Origin: Spirodela intermedia
Taxonomy: Eukaryota > Streptophyta > Magnoliopsida > Alismatales > Araceae
Direction: 5' to 3'
Length of the DNA stretch: 64,000 nucleotides
NCBI GenBank assembly: GCA_902729315.2
Contig: LR746270.1
Span: 2,264,501 to 2,328,500 of the forward strand
Positions 43,301-56,300 of the stretch are shown here, piece by piece. Numbering within the stretch: the first letter of the stretch is position 1; each line of letters starts with the position of its first letter. Under the pieces are notes generated by a model that was not told the origin of the DNA, did no database searches, and worked only from the letters and a program-made list of their open reading frames with translations. The translations under genes and the position numbers were made by a program.

Positions 43301-44250
43301 TTTCCTTGGGTGCAAGCTGGAAACTTCGTCCATAAAAGTTTACCTACAGTTTTGGGACACTTTATCTCCCTTACTTGATCTTAACTGGTATCGGCAATTT
43401 TTGGGCAAGTTGATATATCTCATCATCACTCACCCTAACATCATGTACACAGTTAGTATCTTGAGTCAATTGCAAGAGTCTCGACGAGTTCATTGGGTGA
43501 GAGCTCTACGAGTCCTTACCTATATCAAGCGGTCCCTAGAGCAAGGGCTCATCTATCTACGACATGATCATCTTTGTATTGTAGCTTACTCTGACATCGG
43601 GTATGCTGATGACAAGGGCGACCAAAAGTCTACTACTAATTATTGCACATACATCAGTAGTAATCTAGTCATCTGGTGGTCCCAAAAATAGAGGGTGGTG
43701 TCTTACTTTAGTATAGAATTTGAGTATTAAGTCATAGTTGAGATAATGCGAGAAATGATATGACTTTGATCACTTCTCAATAATCTCAGCATATATCATT
43801 GATGATAATTTCAATGTGATCTCAATGTGATCAAAGTCAACAATGTAGACTTCAATGAAAAAGTTGACTTTGATCACCAGTGCTCATGTATTGCGACAAT
43901 CAAGTCAACATTTTCATTGATGATAATTCCACCTTTCATGAGCATATAAAACACATTGAGATCAACTATCACTACATTTGAGATAAGGTTATGTTTGGAC
44001 TTATCTCTACTCCTCATGTGACATCATCTCATCAAGTTAGACATGTTCGACTTATATGTTCCAACTTGAGAGGAAGTGTTCGATAATAGTATCGGACTCC
44101 TAACCCACTAGGACCTATTATCTCTCTCTCTCTCATCTCTCCTCTCTCTTATAGGAGTCATGTATTCTATCTTGAGGCTGTATAGATTTTAAGGTTTTCT
44201 TCTCTCGTGACAATAAGTAGTAACTTGTCAATAGAAGACATACTAAAGAC
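40400..44250 (+). mobile_element. Degenerate Ty1/copia retrotransposon, plus strand
   Basis: Many stops and frameshifts, but the order is complete. A gag zinc knuckle is near 40682-40745 (PCLYCGS, then NHLATKCWK). The protease/prepeptide region is at 41050-41380 (DGRTYPIKGHSATSASP...FYVLDYPTNLLS). Integrase is at ~41540-41980. Reverse transcriptase is at 42690-43200 (ARLVARGFMQAYRIDYTETF, then SLYQLNISNTFLYGDL). The RT end and RNase H are at 43284-43691 (LIYLIITHPNIMYTV, YSDIGYADDKGDQKSTTNY). A purine-rich tract (gagaggaag, ending 44076) is followed by TGTTCGATAATAG, a likely 3' LTR start at 44077. The LTR end is unclear (set near 44250). No 5' LTR partner was found. Confidence 0.85.
43761..43935 (+). 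repeat. Local direct/inverted repeats near the copia 3' end
   Basis: TGACTTTGATCA occurs at 43761-43772 and 43865-43876, and its reverse complement TGATCAAAGTCA at 43828-43839. CATTGATGATAATT recurs at about 43797 and 43916. This is a degenerate tandem repeat of roughly 105-120 bp with an internal inverted repeat. It lies between the RNase H end and the polypurine tract. Confidence 0.75.
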
Positions 44251-45739
44251 AAGCCAACATTCTCTTCTAAACAAGAGTTTGAAACAAGAAATATTTTTTG
44301 ATCATGTATGAATCTCTAAAATAGATATGAACAATAACTATAACTAGAGTAATAAGTTTATAAGTAAAAATCAATTGAAGGTTGCTAGAGCATGATGTGT
44401 ACTTGTCGTTATTTTTAAATACACATTATCTAATTATATTTATAACTAAAATTTTAATAAAATATTAATGTAGAAGTAAGACTCAAGTTGAACATTGAGA
44501 GATTAATTAATTCGTAGTGAAAACTAATTTAGTTTATATATAAATTGATTTTAATATTTTATCAATATTTAACATAAATAACAGGGTGAGGTGAGAAGAA
44601 TAAAGGAAGGAAAGTAGAGAAAAAGGAGGAAAAGAGAGAGAGATGAGAGAAGAGTAAATCTCACATGAGATAGAGAGAGAGAGAAAGGTCTCATGAGAGA
44701 GAGAAGAGAGAGGAGGAAATCTCATGTGAGATGGATAGAGAGAAAGGTCTCATAAGAAAGAGAGGGCGAGAGAAGGAGAGAGGGAGATCAATCGATGGAG
44801 AGAAAGAGAGGGCAATCGATTGATCGAGAGAGAGATCTCACAAGAGATGGAAAGAAGAAGCGGTCTCACGAAAGAGGGGGGGAGAGAAATAATTTGATAA
44901 TAAAGAAAAAGAGAAATACAATCAACCTATTTTCATGGTGACCATTATATCAGATCAAAATGTGCTTGAAAATTCACGCACATGACATGAGGTCAGTCGT
45001 GTATGTTTCTAATTTATTTTAATCATTGAATGCTCATTAATTAACATTTAATCTTGGTAATTTCACATTTGAAAATAAAAAAATACTCATGATTCATGAA
45101 ACATTAAGAACATGAATACATCGAGATTCAATAGTAAAAATCAATAGAAAATAAGTTGAAAACAATCTTAACATAATCTCAGATGAGTTTTGAAAGATTT
45201 AGAAGAAGAACAAAGATCATTCATCAAGTTTTGAATTAGTTTTACTCATGTCAATCGAAACATACATGAAACGGAAATAACTTATCATAAAATATAAATA
45301 AATGACAAAATAGGTAAGTAAAATATTGAAAGTAGAAAATAAATTGTTGTCCAAGTTTAGTCTATCTCTTGGGCAACTAGAGACACTGATGTGGCAGCTT
45401 GATTTCATCTAGACGTGCCACACCATGTAGGAAGTCATAGAAATATCATCCAAAAGTACTGTGCTGCTTGTTAGAAAGATCAGCCGAAAGAGGGGTTGAT
45501 CATGCTATCACCATCATCTTGGGGAAGAAGGAAAAACCTGACCACTCATCGGAGGCCTTGAGTGTAGTCAGAGGAGGAGGGAATGAGCTTACCAATCGTC
45601 GAAGATGTTGATCGTGCAAAAGGAGGGAAGAATAGATTGTTGTATTCGCCATTGTCCTCAAGATTTTAAAGATAATTGTTAATATCTATTTTATCAAAAA
45701 ATAATTGATTATTATCTTTATATCCCTAATAGTGATATG

Positions 45740-45935
45740 TGCGAGAGCTTAAGTTCCCAATATCATGGTACATCGCGAGCCGCAGGATCAGATGTGTTTG
45801 GTCATGTGGCGCATTAAGTCACGCAAGATCAACTTGTCATGAACCACTACCTATTAGGAACTTAAGTCCTTGGTACCATGGCACCTCTTTAGCCATTGGA
45901 TCATCATTTAAGGCCACGTGCATGTTGAGTGACGT
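45740..45935 (+). repeat. Degenerate tandem duplication
   Basis: Two related ~110-bp segments: 45748 onward (cttaagttcccaatatcatgg, cut here as cttaagttcccaat...atcatggtac) and 45859 onward (cttaagtccttggt...accatggcac). Both are followed by GGATCA and a CATGTGG/CACGTGC-type sequence. Origin unknown. Confidence 0.5.
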
Positions 45936-47291
45936 TGGATTCGTGAATCGCTAATGGATTGCTAATATTGTGGCGGTTCGCCAGTCATATAATCTAACTT
46001 ATTTGATGACGTGGCTTGCTAAACATCGCTTGATCACACTGTGCTCCAGATGGCTACCTTGAAACACAAGAAAATGGTTAGTTCCACATCGGAAATATTT
46101 TCAACGCATGAGCTAAATAGAAATCAAAGCTACTGCCTTTCATCAAAGATCTCTTCTCGTGAAATAAAATAATGCCCAAGACCATCTTGGGAGAAGGCAA
46201 AAAGGTGGTCCACCCTCACGTGCCCATGTGTGTATGAGGCTCTATACTCCACAACCGGTTGACTATTGGGACATGGCAAGGGAGTGATGCACACATGTAT
46301 AGAGTGAGTCCTTCATCACTCGAGCGTAGCTTGTGGCTCTCCCAGTCTGGGTCTACCCACTGAATCGTAGCGCCCCTCCGAGTTAGCTACCGAGTGTCAG
46401 CTTAATAGTAGGCTGAATATATTTATTCAGACTTCTAAATACGTTAAGTATTTTAACTTCAAACTATTAAAATTAACAATATATATTTTTTCTGCAAGTT
46501 AAGAAAATAAAATAATAAAACTAATTAAAACACAAAAAATCTAAACTTTAACAAAGCACTTGTTGAGCAACGAGAAGATTTCACATTAATATGAATATTT
46601 TTGATGCTAATATGATATAAATCTATTAGAGTATAAATTGAAGGCACTCATAATAGACAAAGTCAATGTTGAACAAAAATATATTTCATCCATATCACTC
46701 ATATGAGCTAAAAAAAAAGATCTAATCAACATTCTACAGTAAAGTGATTGCACACTTCAAAGAAGGAATCAAAGCATCATCGTAATCAATCATCTATGAC
46801 ATCCTAGATATCAAATGACTACATTAAAAGTTCTCTCTCTATCAGGCCTTACAATAACTTGAATGGTAAATGGAGAAAGGGTAAGGCTAAAGCATGAACT
46901 ACTAAGAGTCGGAATCCACCAGTGGAGGGTATTATTATCTAATGAGAAGTGTACCTAGACTTAAGCATGTGATGTTATGAGTCAAGACCTACCCTTGAAG
47001 GGTGAAATCTCAATGGAAGAGTTGTTGTGAAGGAAAACCTGAGCATATGAAGTCAGTTATATTTTTGTTAGAAATAGTAGAAGTATGGAATAAGGATCCT
47101 CTAGTGTTGGACGTAGCCTAGGGATGGGTGAATTAATATAAAATCTTTGTCCATCATCATTGAAGTTTACGAAAAAAAATTAGAGCGACCATGTGACAAT
47201 GATAAGAACTTTAGGTCAAGTTGCATATAGAGTTTATAGACTGTGTTAGAACATGTTAACACATTTACACATATAGAAAATATAAAAAAAT

Positions 47292-50040
47292 AATTCACCA
47301 CCTCTTCGTACTTAGCCACACCAAACCCAACATTATCTTATCAATTGATTTTATATGTTTTCTAACTATATTTTGGTGTTTCTAATATTTCAAACTGATG
47401 ATAGACAAGTTCCTTATGATCTTTCATGCATCAAATCATCATACAAGTCAAAAGACAATATAGATATTCAAGTTTCAAACACAACATCTCTATGATCACA
47501 TGTCAACTATTTACATGAATCAAAAAGTCAAAGTAATTGTGATGATTTAAATCTGACATGAGTATTCAACTATTCTATGTCAAGTTAGGAAACTCTACTT
47601 CATATTTAAACAAAAATGATCAATGAATATATTCAAAGTTTAGAAGTTTCTAAAGTCATCACTACCCATTTCAGAAAATGACAAGTTTTGAATGAAGATT
47701 TCGAATATTAGAGATCTTATAAAATCAAGAAGCTATTAGAGGATGAAGGCTTACTTATAAGATAAGGTGTGATGATTAAAAAATAGTTTACCACAAGAAG
47801 ATTCAAGCCATCTTCTCAAACTATTCCTACTTCAAGGATCACAGTCATGTGAAAAGTTTGAACCTTCTTCTCCAGATAATTTCAGCAAGACGATCAGCTC
47901 ATCTTCTCAAACTAAGGTGATTGGGTGGTAAGGAGAGAGTGTTTTGGGTGAAAACACAAGGTGTTCATGGCCAATTTTGTGTTAGAAAGGGTGTAATTCC
48001 TTAATGGGGTGATGACACTCTAATATTTATGTGATAAATAGGGTAAAATTTATCTTATAGTAACAAAAATTTATGACTAACTGCATATAGTTTAATTAGA
48101 ATATATTTACATGCATTGAAATACTATATAGAAAATTTATGATTAAACTTGCACTTAGATGATTTATATTGATGAATTAATCTGATTTTTTTAATCTTAT
48201 GTGTTAATACAATCATCCATGCTCAAAATATATTATAATTTCCAAGAATATGTCTATAAAGTTATATTTTGAATTAATATTTCTCATGATTTTCTAGAAA
48301 GTTTCTAGAATTGTGTTAAAACATGTGGCAAGTAAGCTAAGACCTATTGTTTTGGCTACAAGCCTTCTTAGCCACGCTAGTATGAAAAAGAGATGTAAAC
48401 CATGATTTTAACTGGTCAGCAAGCTCATGTGTCAGTCATTAAAGTCAAATCAACTAAATAAAAATTGTAAGTCCAAAAAAATGAAAAGCAAAAACATGTT
48501 GCTACTTTTGAATCCTTCCTATATTAGATCAAATGTTTTAGACTGTTTGCTAGAGATTTAAGGTAACACATTCGTGCCTTCTTGGCCTATATAAAAGGGA
48601 AAATATTAGGAAAAAATGGGATCTCTCTGTACTGGTTGCAGCTTTTCACTTTTCTTAGGGAGAGAACCTTGTCTTCGCTACAATGACACAAAATAGTATG
48701 GGCAGTCTAATTTTCTAAAGTAAAATTTTGTGCTTTTAATTTCTTGATTTTTTTAGTACTTCCTATCTTGATTCTAATTTTTTGAAGTTCCTTAATTGAT
48801 TTCATGACTTGATTTCTCCTCCAATATATGATGATGGAGTTGCAACATGATTCCTCATATTTTTCTGCTTTTGTTTTGTATGAATTTTCAACTTATGTAT
48901 TTCGTTTCAAGTTATTATTTGATTCTATCATGTGAGGTGGTATGAATGGTAGTATCAATCACATGTTAGAATCTTTTTTCTAATATTTTTTTAGTTTTTG
49001 AGCTATTGATCAGCTATTCCATGTTTCATCTAAGAGGAAAATTTGCTATCATATTTTTCTCTCCTTTTCTTTTGTTTCTTTGGTTTGTCTAGATCGTTCT
49101 TGTGGAATTCTTGAATTAGCACAAATTAAAGATGATCTAAGGAATCAAGACATCAAAATAACATCTCTTCCATTTGAAAAGTCAATAGAGACAACAAAAT
49201 GCAGCTATGAAAACTTTGTGATTAGAAAAATCATTCATTTTCTATCTTTACTTTTCAAGTGTTTAACTTTCAAAAAGTGTTGAGAACAAAGTAAAAATAT
49301 ATTTTTGTCTTTCATCTATCTAGAGATGAATCCACTAACTTTATTGTTTAAAAGATCTTTTGAATTCAGTTTACAAATTATTAAATTTTGGTTATCTTCT
49401 AACACAATATTTATGGCCCACTAAGGAGATTAGAGGAAAGTTCTGTCTCACACTAGATGTGATTGTCAAAATATAAAAACTTATTTTCTTAGTGAGAGAG
49501 CATGGAGAGCATATGGTAAGTCAAAAAATTGCAATATATCTTTTTGATAGGTTAATGAAATCTTATTTCTTTATTTTTTTTCTTAAATCATATTAGATTT
49601 TTCTAAGGTAATTTAGAGACATAGGAAAGGAAAAGGGACAATTAATGCATCAATGATCAATTCACCCCCCTATTATCCGTAATTCTAGCTAAGCAGGGAC
49701 TCAATAAAGGAAATTATAGACAAATTGTTATAAACATTCTTTCTTCACAAATCAATAGTACAAGTGTATATTCAAGCCAACTTAGAGCCAAAATCTAGAA
49801 GTATTTTAACAAGTGTTGGCCCCACCTAGAGTCTTGAATCTACGGGAGATAATGGAAGCCTTGATATTCAATAGATTATTCTAATATGTAATGTTGGCAC
49901 TGCTAGTGTGGGGTCCTAGCTGCTATAAATCTTTGATTTCATTTCTTAGTATTTTCAGGTTACAAGTTGACTCACTTGAGTTCTATAGTGTAGTGCAAAA
50001 CCTAAAATTAGCAGCCTATGAAATCCCAATTCAGCCCCCC
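47292..50040. mobile_element. Possible nested copia/Sirevirus LTR fragments
   Basis: Three sequences of the aattcacccc(c) type (47292, 49658, 50027) resemble the segment next to the 5' LTR end and primer site of many plant copia elements. Just after the first one, a TTTGGTGTTTCTAAT...GATGATAGACAAG stretch resembles a typical Sirevirus LTR start. A TATATAAAAG lies near 48588. No polyprotein is recognisable, so these would be solo or broken LTRs. This is pattern recognition only. Confidence 0.35.
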
Positions 50041-53000
50041 TTGGTTCTTTTTCTTAGTCTTAGAACAAAACAATTATTCAAACCATGGTTAGTTTTGAGG
50101 TCTAAGTGAAAATGTAGAAAAATTCGTGTGATAAAACTCTCACACGGTAATGATGATAAAATAGTAATCATGATTTTCTTGTATTGAAGGCAAAATGGGT
50201 TAATTAGTGGATTCTCCTTTGAGTACAATAAGGAGAAAGAATACTTGATTACCATTAATTTTACAGACATTTCCATTCTTGGAATGAAAGTGTATTGAAA
50301 AAGAAAGTGAAGTATTCTTCTTGGGATCCAAAAATGAGAGATTTCAACAGAATAGTGAAAAGCTAAGACTTCCATTAGTTTTGATCAAGAAAATAGCATC
50401 ATCAAATGAATTGGCAGATAGTCGTTAATGGAATCTTTCTTAGGTGAATTTCTTAACAATCCTTCTCAAGAACGTTGTCTTAGAGGTCACCTTGGGTATG
50501 ATCATCCTTCATTCTGTAAACGTTTCAGTTCATTTACTAGCTACCTGAAAATAAATTAATAAACATCAAACTAAATGCTTCAATTGTTCATGATGCCTTT
50601 CATGAGATGTTGATGATCAAATCTTAAATTTCTCTATGCTTGTCTTTAGCGACGCCTTATCTCGTGTCATAAGATAGAGCGGATAGTGCACTGATTTGGT
50701 CTTGTAAACCTCAAATAATCAACTAATCTCTTTGTAATAAGTAATAAAGGCCTAATATCAGCGCCTGCCTTATTAGAGAAAATTTCAGAGCAAATATCTA
50801 TGACTCTGATCAAAATTACTCTCCAAATGGGTGGAATGTGTTGGAAAAAAAGAAACATATATCGCGTCTGTCCTATCCTCATCTCGTGCATTTCATGAAA
50901 TAAAGTTTCCACCGTGGAAATGAGAAGTTGAAGAGATAAAGAGGTGTAATGTGCAGCTAGTAGCTCTGAGAGAGCTCAGAGGTGAGAGGCCTTGACTCAC
51001 TTCCGGTGAGAGATCCTTTCATCGGTGCATTTCTATTCCCGTCTCCGGTTCTTCCTCCCACCCCTCGCATCTCTCCACAAATCCCATCAGTTCCCATTAC
51101 CTATTGAGTATACACCCTTGTGTCGCAGATCAGCTGTTTGGGCATCGCGATTGCAGCCATAGTGAGTATCGTTCATGCGCACCACTGCATTTGCTAGCAC
51201 AGCCGGCCTGCAAAGTAGAGCTCAATCCCAAGACGAGAGCAGTGACAGCAGCCCATGAAACCAGCCAATAGAGTCGCAGTGGCCCCTCTTCTAGGCTAAA
51301 ATGTAGGCTATCCCCATTCTTGGCTTAAATCGCTCATTTCCCATGCATGAGAGAGATCTCCCTTCACCGGGTCACAAATGTGAGCTAGCGTAACTTCTCC
51401 GTTCTAGATCGAGGGGATGCTACTCTTATTTTTAGCCTCCATCTTGTGTTGGCCCCTCGTCGTCCACGGCGGTGTTTACTTCATACTTGGACCAAATGCG
51501 AACTCCAAGTAAGATGGTACGTACTCCGGTGAACACTTCCCGCCAACATCTCTATCGTACACGATCAGCTCCGACTATTATCATGGTGAAATGGTATGAC
51601 CTAAAGGCGTGCAACTTTCGTTTCGTCCACGTGAAAGCTCGCGACCTCAACACCGAATCTAGATGGGACGTCCCTCACGTGAAGATTCTTCTCAGATGTT
51701 AGTCCGTCAAGACCTGTAATAGTTCTCCATTTAATCCTCAGCTCGGGCAGTTGGCTAGAAAACAGCAAGACATTAGGGACTCTTGAAAGGCCCAATCGAT
51801 GAGAAAAACCAACGGACAAACTATTTGGCAATAAATCATAGATAAATAGTGATAATAATAATAGCCCACATCAATAATTATCAGGAAACTAGGTGTCGCC
51901 TTTCTCATGGGGCATTTGTACCCACCAGTTTTGAAATGTCTGCGCTAAGGTTTAAGCTTTCGCGTGGTACCACCCAACTACAGCCGCCTCTCGTTCATTC
52001 CGATTTCAGGTGGCATAATTCAGATTATGTTCTTAATTTTACATGCAAACCACACATATTCTATTTTTTATACTATCTATTCTACGTGAAATGAGAGAGT
52101 TTATTTCTGTTCGATTAGTCCAACAGACGTGTCATACATGCAAAACACCTGGGTAACGAAAGTCGTACCCAGACTTGGGTTCGGCCCGGTTGAATAAGTA
52201 AGCATCAATGTAGTTGGACCCACCAACTTGGCCCGTAATCGTCGCTGACCGTAAGTTGTTCAGGTCAGCCGGATTGGATCGCGTCATCTTGTCCGAAGGA
52301 AGTACTCGTGTCCGAGTGATACGTTGCACTGCATCCCAAGATCTTTCCGGATCGGATTTTGATCGTACGAGCCCCTCACGAAACGCAGTCTGTGTAGGCT
52401 CGAGCGATGTGTACCAGAGCGCGTCGTCTGTCCCTCTCCCTCTCGCCGTCTCTGTCTGTCTCTGTCTCTCTCCTGTGTGTGGCGGTGGGAGAGGGGATTC
52501 AGCTGGTTTTCCTGGCTGATCAAAGCTTTTAATTCGGCCCTCTTTCCCGGTGAGGATCCGGTTTAGGGTAGACGAGTGTGTAAAGGGTGGGAGTCTTGGG
52601 TGCGTGTCGGAGGGGATCGAAGAAGAGCCTTTACCCAACCATCCCTCTCCATCTTCTCTACCCATCGTCTATTCTCGCGGCCGCTGCCCTGCCATCATCC
52701 TCTTGCTCGTCTTTTTCCTGCGATTCCCCGATTAAACTCCACCACGAGAATTCCGGCTCAATCGCTGAGCTTGGCGCCAATTGGTGAGACTGCAAATCCT
52801 GTCCTTTTTTTCTCCTTTGTCAGGGAAGTTTAGACCTATTCTTTGGCACTTTCGCCCGAAACAGGGACGTTCGTGGGGGACGTCCCGATTATTCGTCTTT
52901 CATCGGCTCTTCCCCGTCTTTCACGATTGACGGCGGTATCTTGATTTGATCTTCATGCTCGGTGCACGGGCATACGTGATTTCTTCGCCAGTACGCTACC

Positions 53001-53393
53001 ACATCCATTTGTTGTTTAATGACTACAGAATTAGAAACCCACTGAATCACCGGGTAATGTTGGGGCTCCCCTGGTATTGATCGAGGCTATTGATTTGCCC
53101 TTTTATTTTATGCCGTTTTTGATGCGGTTGTCATTCTCTTAAAATGGGGATTGAATGGGTCAATATCTCGTCTCCAAAAATTCAATCTTGGCTTGTTTGT
53201 TCTTGACCCTTCCTTTGGGATGTCTAATCCCGTCTTAGGCATTGCGACGTATCGCGTACGGGACTCCTTGTCTTGACCAGGATTCGATCTCGTGCCAACA
53301 TTTTCTGGCGTAGCTGGTATTATAGCCCGAACGCAGGCCGGCGTTTCTTCTTCTCTCTGATCGCCAAATTCTTTTCTCGTCTCCCATTAGTTC

Positions 53394-56300
53394 ATGGACG
53401 AGACGACGAAGATTGAGGGCCACCTCTCTTCTGCGGCTGCTTTTGTGGAAGGAGGAATACAAGAAGCCTGTGATGATGCCTGCAGCATATGCCTCGAAGC
53501 CTTCAGTGACAGTGATCCTTCTACTGTACGTTATCGAGCATATTTTCTTGTGGTCGCAGTTCTTTTACTCTGTTTCTAAAAGCTTGTATCTATCTTAAGT
53601 TCATGATTATGCTTCTATAGAGTTCATTCTGATTTCATTCGTTCAGGTGACGGGGTGCAAGCATGAGTTCCATCTCCAGTGCATTCTTGAATGGTACATC
53701 TTGGCTTCCTATGTTTTCACGCTTCCTTTTTTTGTTTTTCGTCTCTGGAACCTTACACAGAAGTTGGACTGTTCTTCATTCAGTGGACGCCAATCTCGAC
53801 GTCAATTAATATCCCCTCTTTGAAAGTGTCTCCCTTTCTTGTTTTACTGTCATGTTCATCGTGTCTTTCGCTCATATGTGAATTCAATAAACCACCCGGC
53901 ATGGATAATGCCTACAGTAAGATACCCAGTTCAGTTTCTTCTTTTCTGGATGCCTGCTGAATATTTGCGTCTTTCCTGTTAATTTTTTGCTTAGGAAAAG
54001 ATCATATCTATTTCACCTTGTGACTGATCCCAACCATTTGAGCATTGTGGGGATAAATCTAGCTGGACACTCCACTATTTCATGCATCGTATTACTGTTC
54101 GAGATGTTCTCTTTGGGTGCCTCTGGGGGAGATTGCCCTGGTTATTTTCTTCCTCTTTTAGGACATGCATTGATTCGGTCTTTATTTCTCTGAATCTTCT
54201 TCCTTTTCGTGTACTTTGGCCATGAGAGCTCTGATGGTGGCATGCATTTTGGATGTGTTGATCACATTTCTAAGATCCCTGGAGGAAATCAGACGATGTT
54301 CTTAACAGAGCTGGGGAGTGAAGATGGACACATTTTAAAGGGCATGATTGAATATATAATGAGCTATCAAATGTGAAACTTGGTCAGCGGTTGCATTGTA
54401 ATTGTAAAATGGGGAATTCAATTGCACCGCAGAGTTTTGAACATTTTGGTCGAGACTATCAATCAGACTGACTAAGTCAGCGCCAATTCAAAACTTCAAA
54501 TCATCCCTAAAGGTGATGTGCTTATTCTGGTTTCCTGTCTGTCATTCTCACATTAGGTTTGGCCCTTCATAGATGACCATAGAAAAATCAAGTGGTCAAC
54601 CAAAACCCGAGGAATGGAGACAGGTGATATATCATCACCTATCTAGCCTTAAGGTGATGTCCATGAACTCTACATGCAGGATGGTGCCGAGTATATCCCG
54701 GATAATATTCTAAGCTATTAAGGTATGATGATCATTGGAACTTATTCTTCTTCATTGAGACCCTCATCATATTCTGATTTTTTTTTTAAAATTTTTTTTG
54801 ATCTTCACGTGTGACTACCTATTGTGATTTCATTAGTCAGGTAACAAGTTGGTTAATAATAACCCAAAGAAGATGACATTCTGCTGTCCCAACCGTGCAT
54901 TTTTTCCTTCTTTCTCAGTCTTACTAAATTCTAGACTTAGAACACATGTCCTCGGCTGCATGAACTAGAAAGGGATTATGGCTGCATGAGACTGTATGGT
55001 ATCCAAATCGGGTTTCATCAGTGATGTTATGCAAATCTCTGAATTGACTTTGCATCTTCTCATTCATCATCTAGCTGACTCCAACTAATGGGAAAAAACT
55101 CAAGAAGCATTGTTCCTCGCTAGGAAAAGCACATCTAATTAGAGATCACTCAACTGTCGCCTGTCTATGTGCATTGAGCGTAATATGCCAAAACTCCGTG
55201 CAGAACTGGTTCTTATCCTCCTTATACGTAGGGAACTTGGATACTCGTCTTTTCTACAACACTCCATTGAACTGTGGCCTTTCATTTACCATCATCTTTC
55301 TCAACACCCTCACTAGATTTAAGCTGGCAAGGTATTCTAGCTCCCTGTTCCTTACCTAGCAGAAAATTTCCTATGTAGAACAATTCCTATGAGAATTTAC
55401 TAAGTAAATCCAAACGGTTGAGAAAAATCTTGTTGGCAGTTTCCCAAGAGCATAAGTTAAGGAATTTTTTTATGCAATGCATGGAGTAATAACATTAGCG
55501 ACTGAGGCTCTAGGGTTCCAGAAACTCATGGTTGATCATTTATCATGAGAAGTAAATGCACGTTAGTAGTTGAGAATCTGATGGATACTACATGTAGATC
55601 TTTCGAGTCTATTCACTCGGGGACCTAATCAAATCTTTGAAGTCTGCTAAATCTTGTACCTAATGAAAAGAGGCATATCATTTATGACCATCATTTCTAT
55701 ACCAGTGCCCTATGATCTATGGCCAGACCTTGGTTTTGATTGTAATCATTATGGTATGGTGCCAAAAACCTGTTCGCTAATCTCTAATTTTACAAGGCCT
55801 AGTAAAATATTTTAAGTTTACTGAATTGTGTATGCAAACCGGAGAGCTGTGTTTTTGTTTAGATTCATCATATATATCTTTTAGGCTATGATCAAACCAG
55901 GATTTCTATTTGAGAACGCCTAATATTTGTAGGCCTAGTAACTAGGTGCCGCACCGGTTTTCAGAGGTAGTACTTGGAGGAATATCTAGAAAAATAATAG
56001 AAGGCCGTTGTGGTTCTAGTTGGTCTCGAATGTTTTTGTTCATTACAGATTGAAGCAGGTTTTATTTCCCTCTTCTTCTATAAAAACAAGAAACAAACTC
56101 TATCTGTTTTGAAGTATCCTCCTTGGCGATGATGAAGTTTGTTTTGGGTAATTTTCAGGTGTCAGAGGAGCTCACAATGCCCAATGTGTTGGCAGGCCAT
56201 CAGTTTGAAGGATCCTACGAGGTCTATTGACTCATCGTGCTCCGTTAACATGCTTTTATTTTCTTGTTCTTCAGCGAATTTTGTATGACAGTATATTTTT

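Larger units (their letters stand above)
44251..53393. other. Gene desert with decayed LTR sequence; RHF2A promoter and leader at the right end
   Basis: About 9 kb of AT-rich sequence without convincing coding homology. 44580-44890 is a GA-rich, imperfectly repeated tract (TCTCACATGAGAT-type units). LTR-end-like sequences (aattcacc followed by C-runs) occur at 47292-47303, 49658-49670 and 50027-50040. A TATA-like TATATAAAAG lies near 48588 in a plausible LTR promoter setting. From about 50930 the base composition rises. 52400-53393 is GC/CT-rich and probably holds the RHF2A 5' leader and leader intron. Frames in 51472-52833 are not recognised. Confidence 0.5.

Noticed and set aside
43761-43935. 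Possible CRISPR-like or satellite array
   Set aside because: Only two to three irregular copies with unequal spacing, within a eukaryotic retroelement context.
44251-53393. Search for tRNA, rRNA or other RNA genes in the gene desert
   Set aside because: No cloverleaf A/B boxes or conserved rRNA sequence were recognised by eye; a tRNAscan or Rfam search would be decisive.
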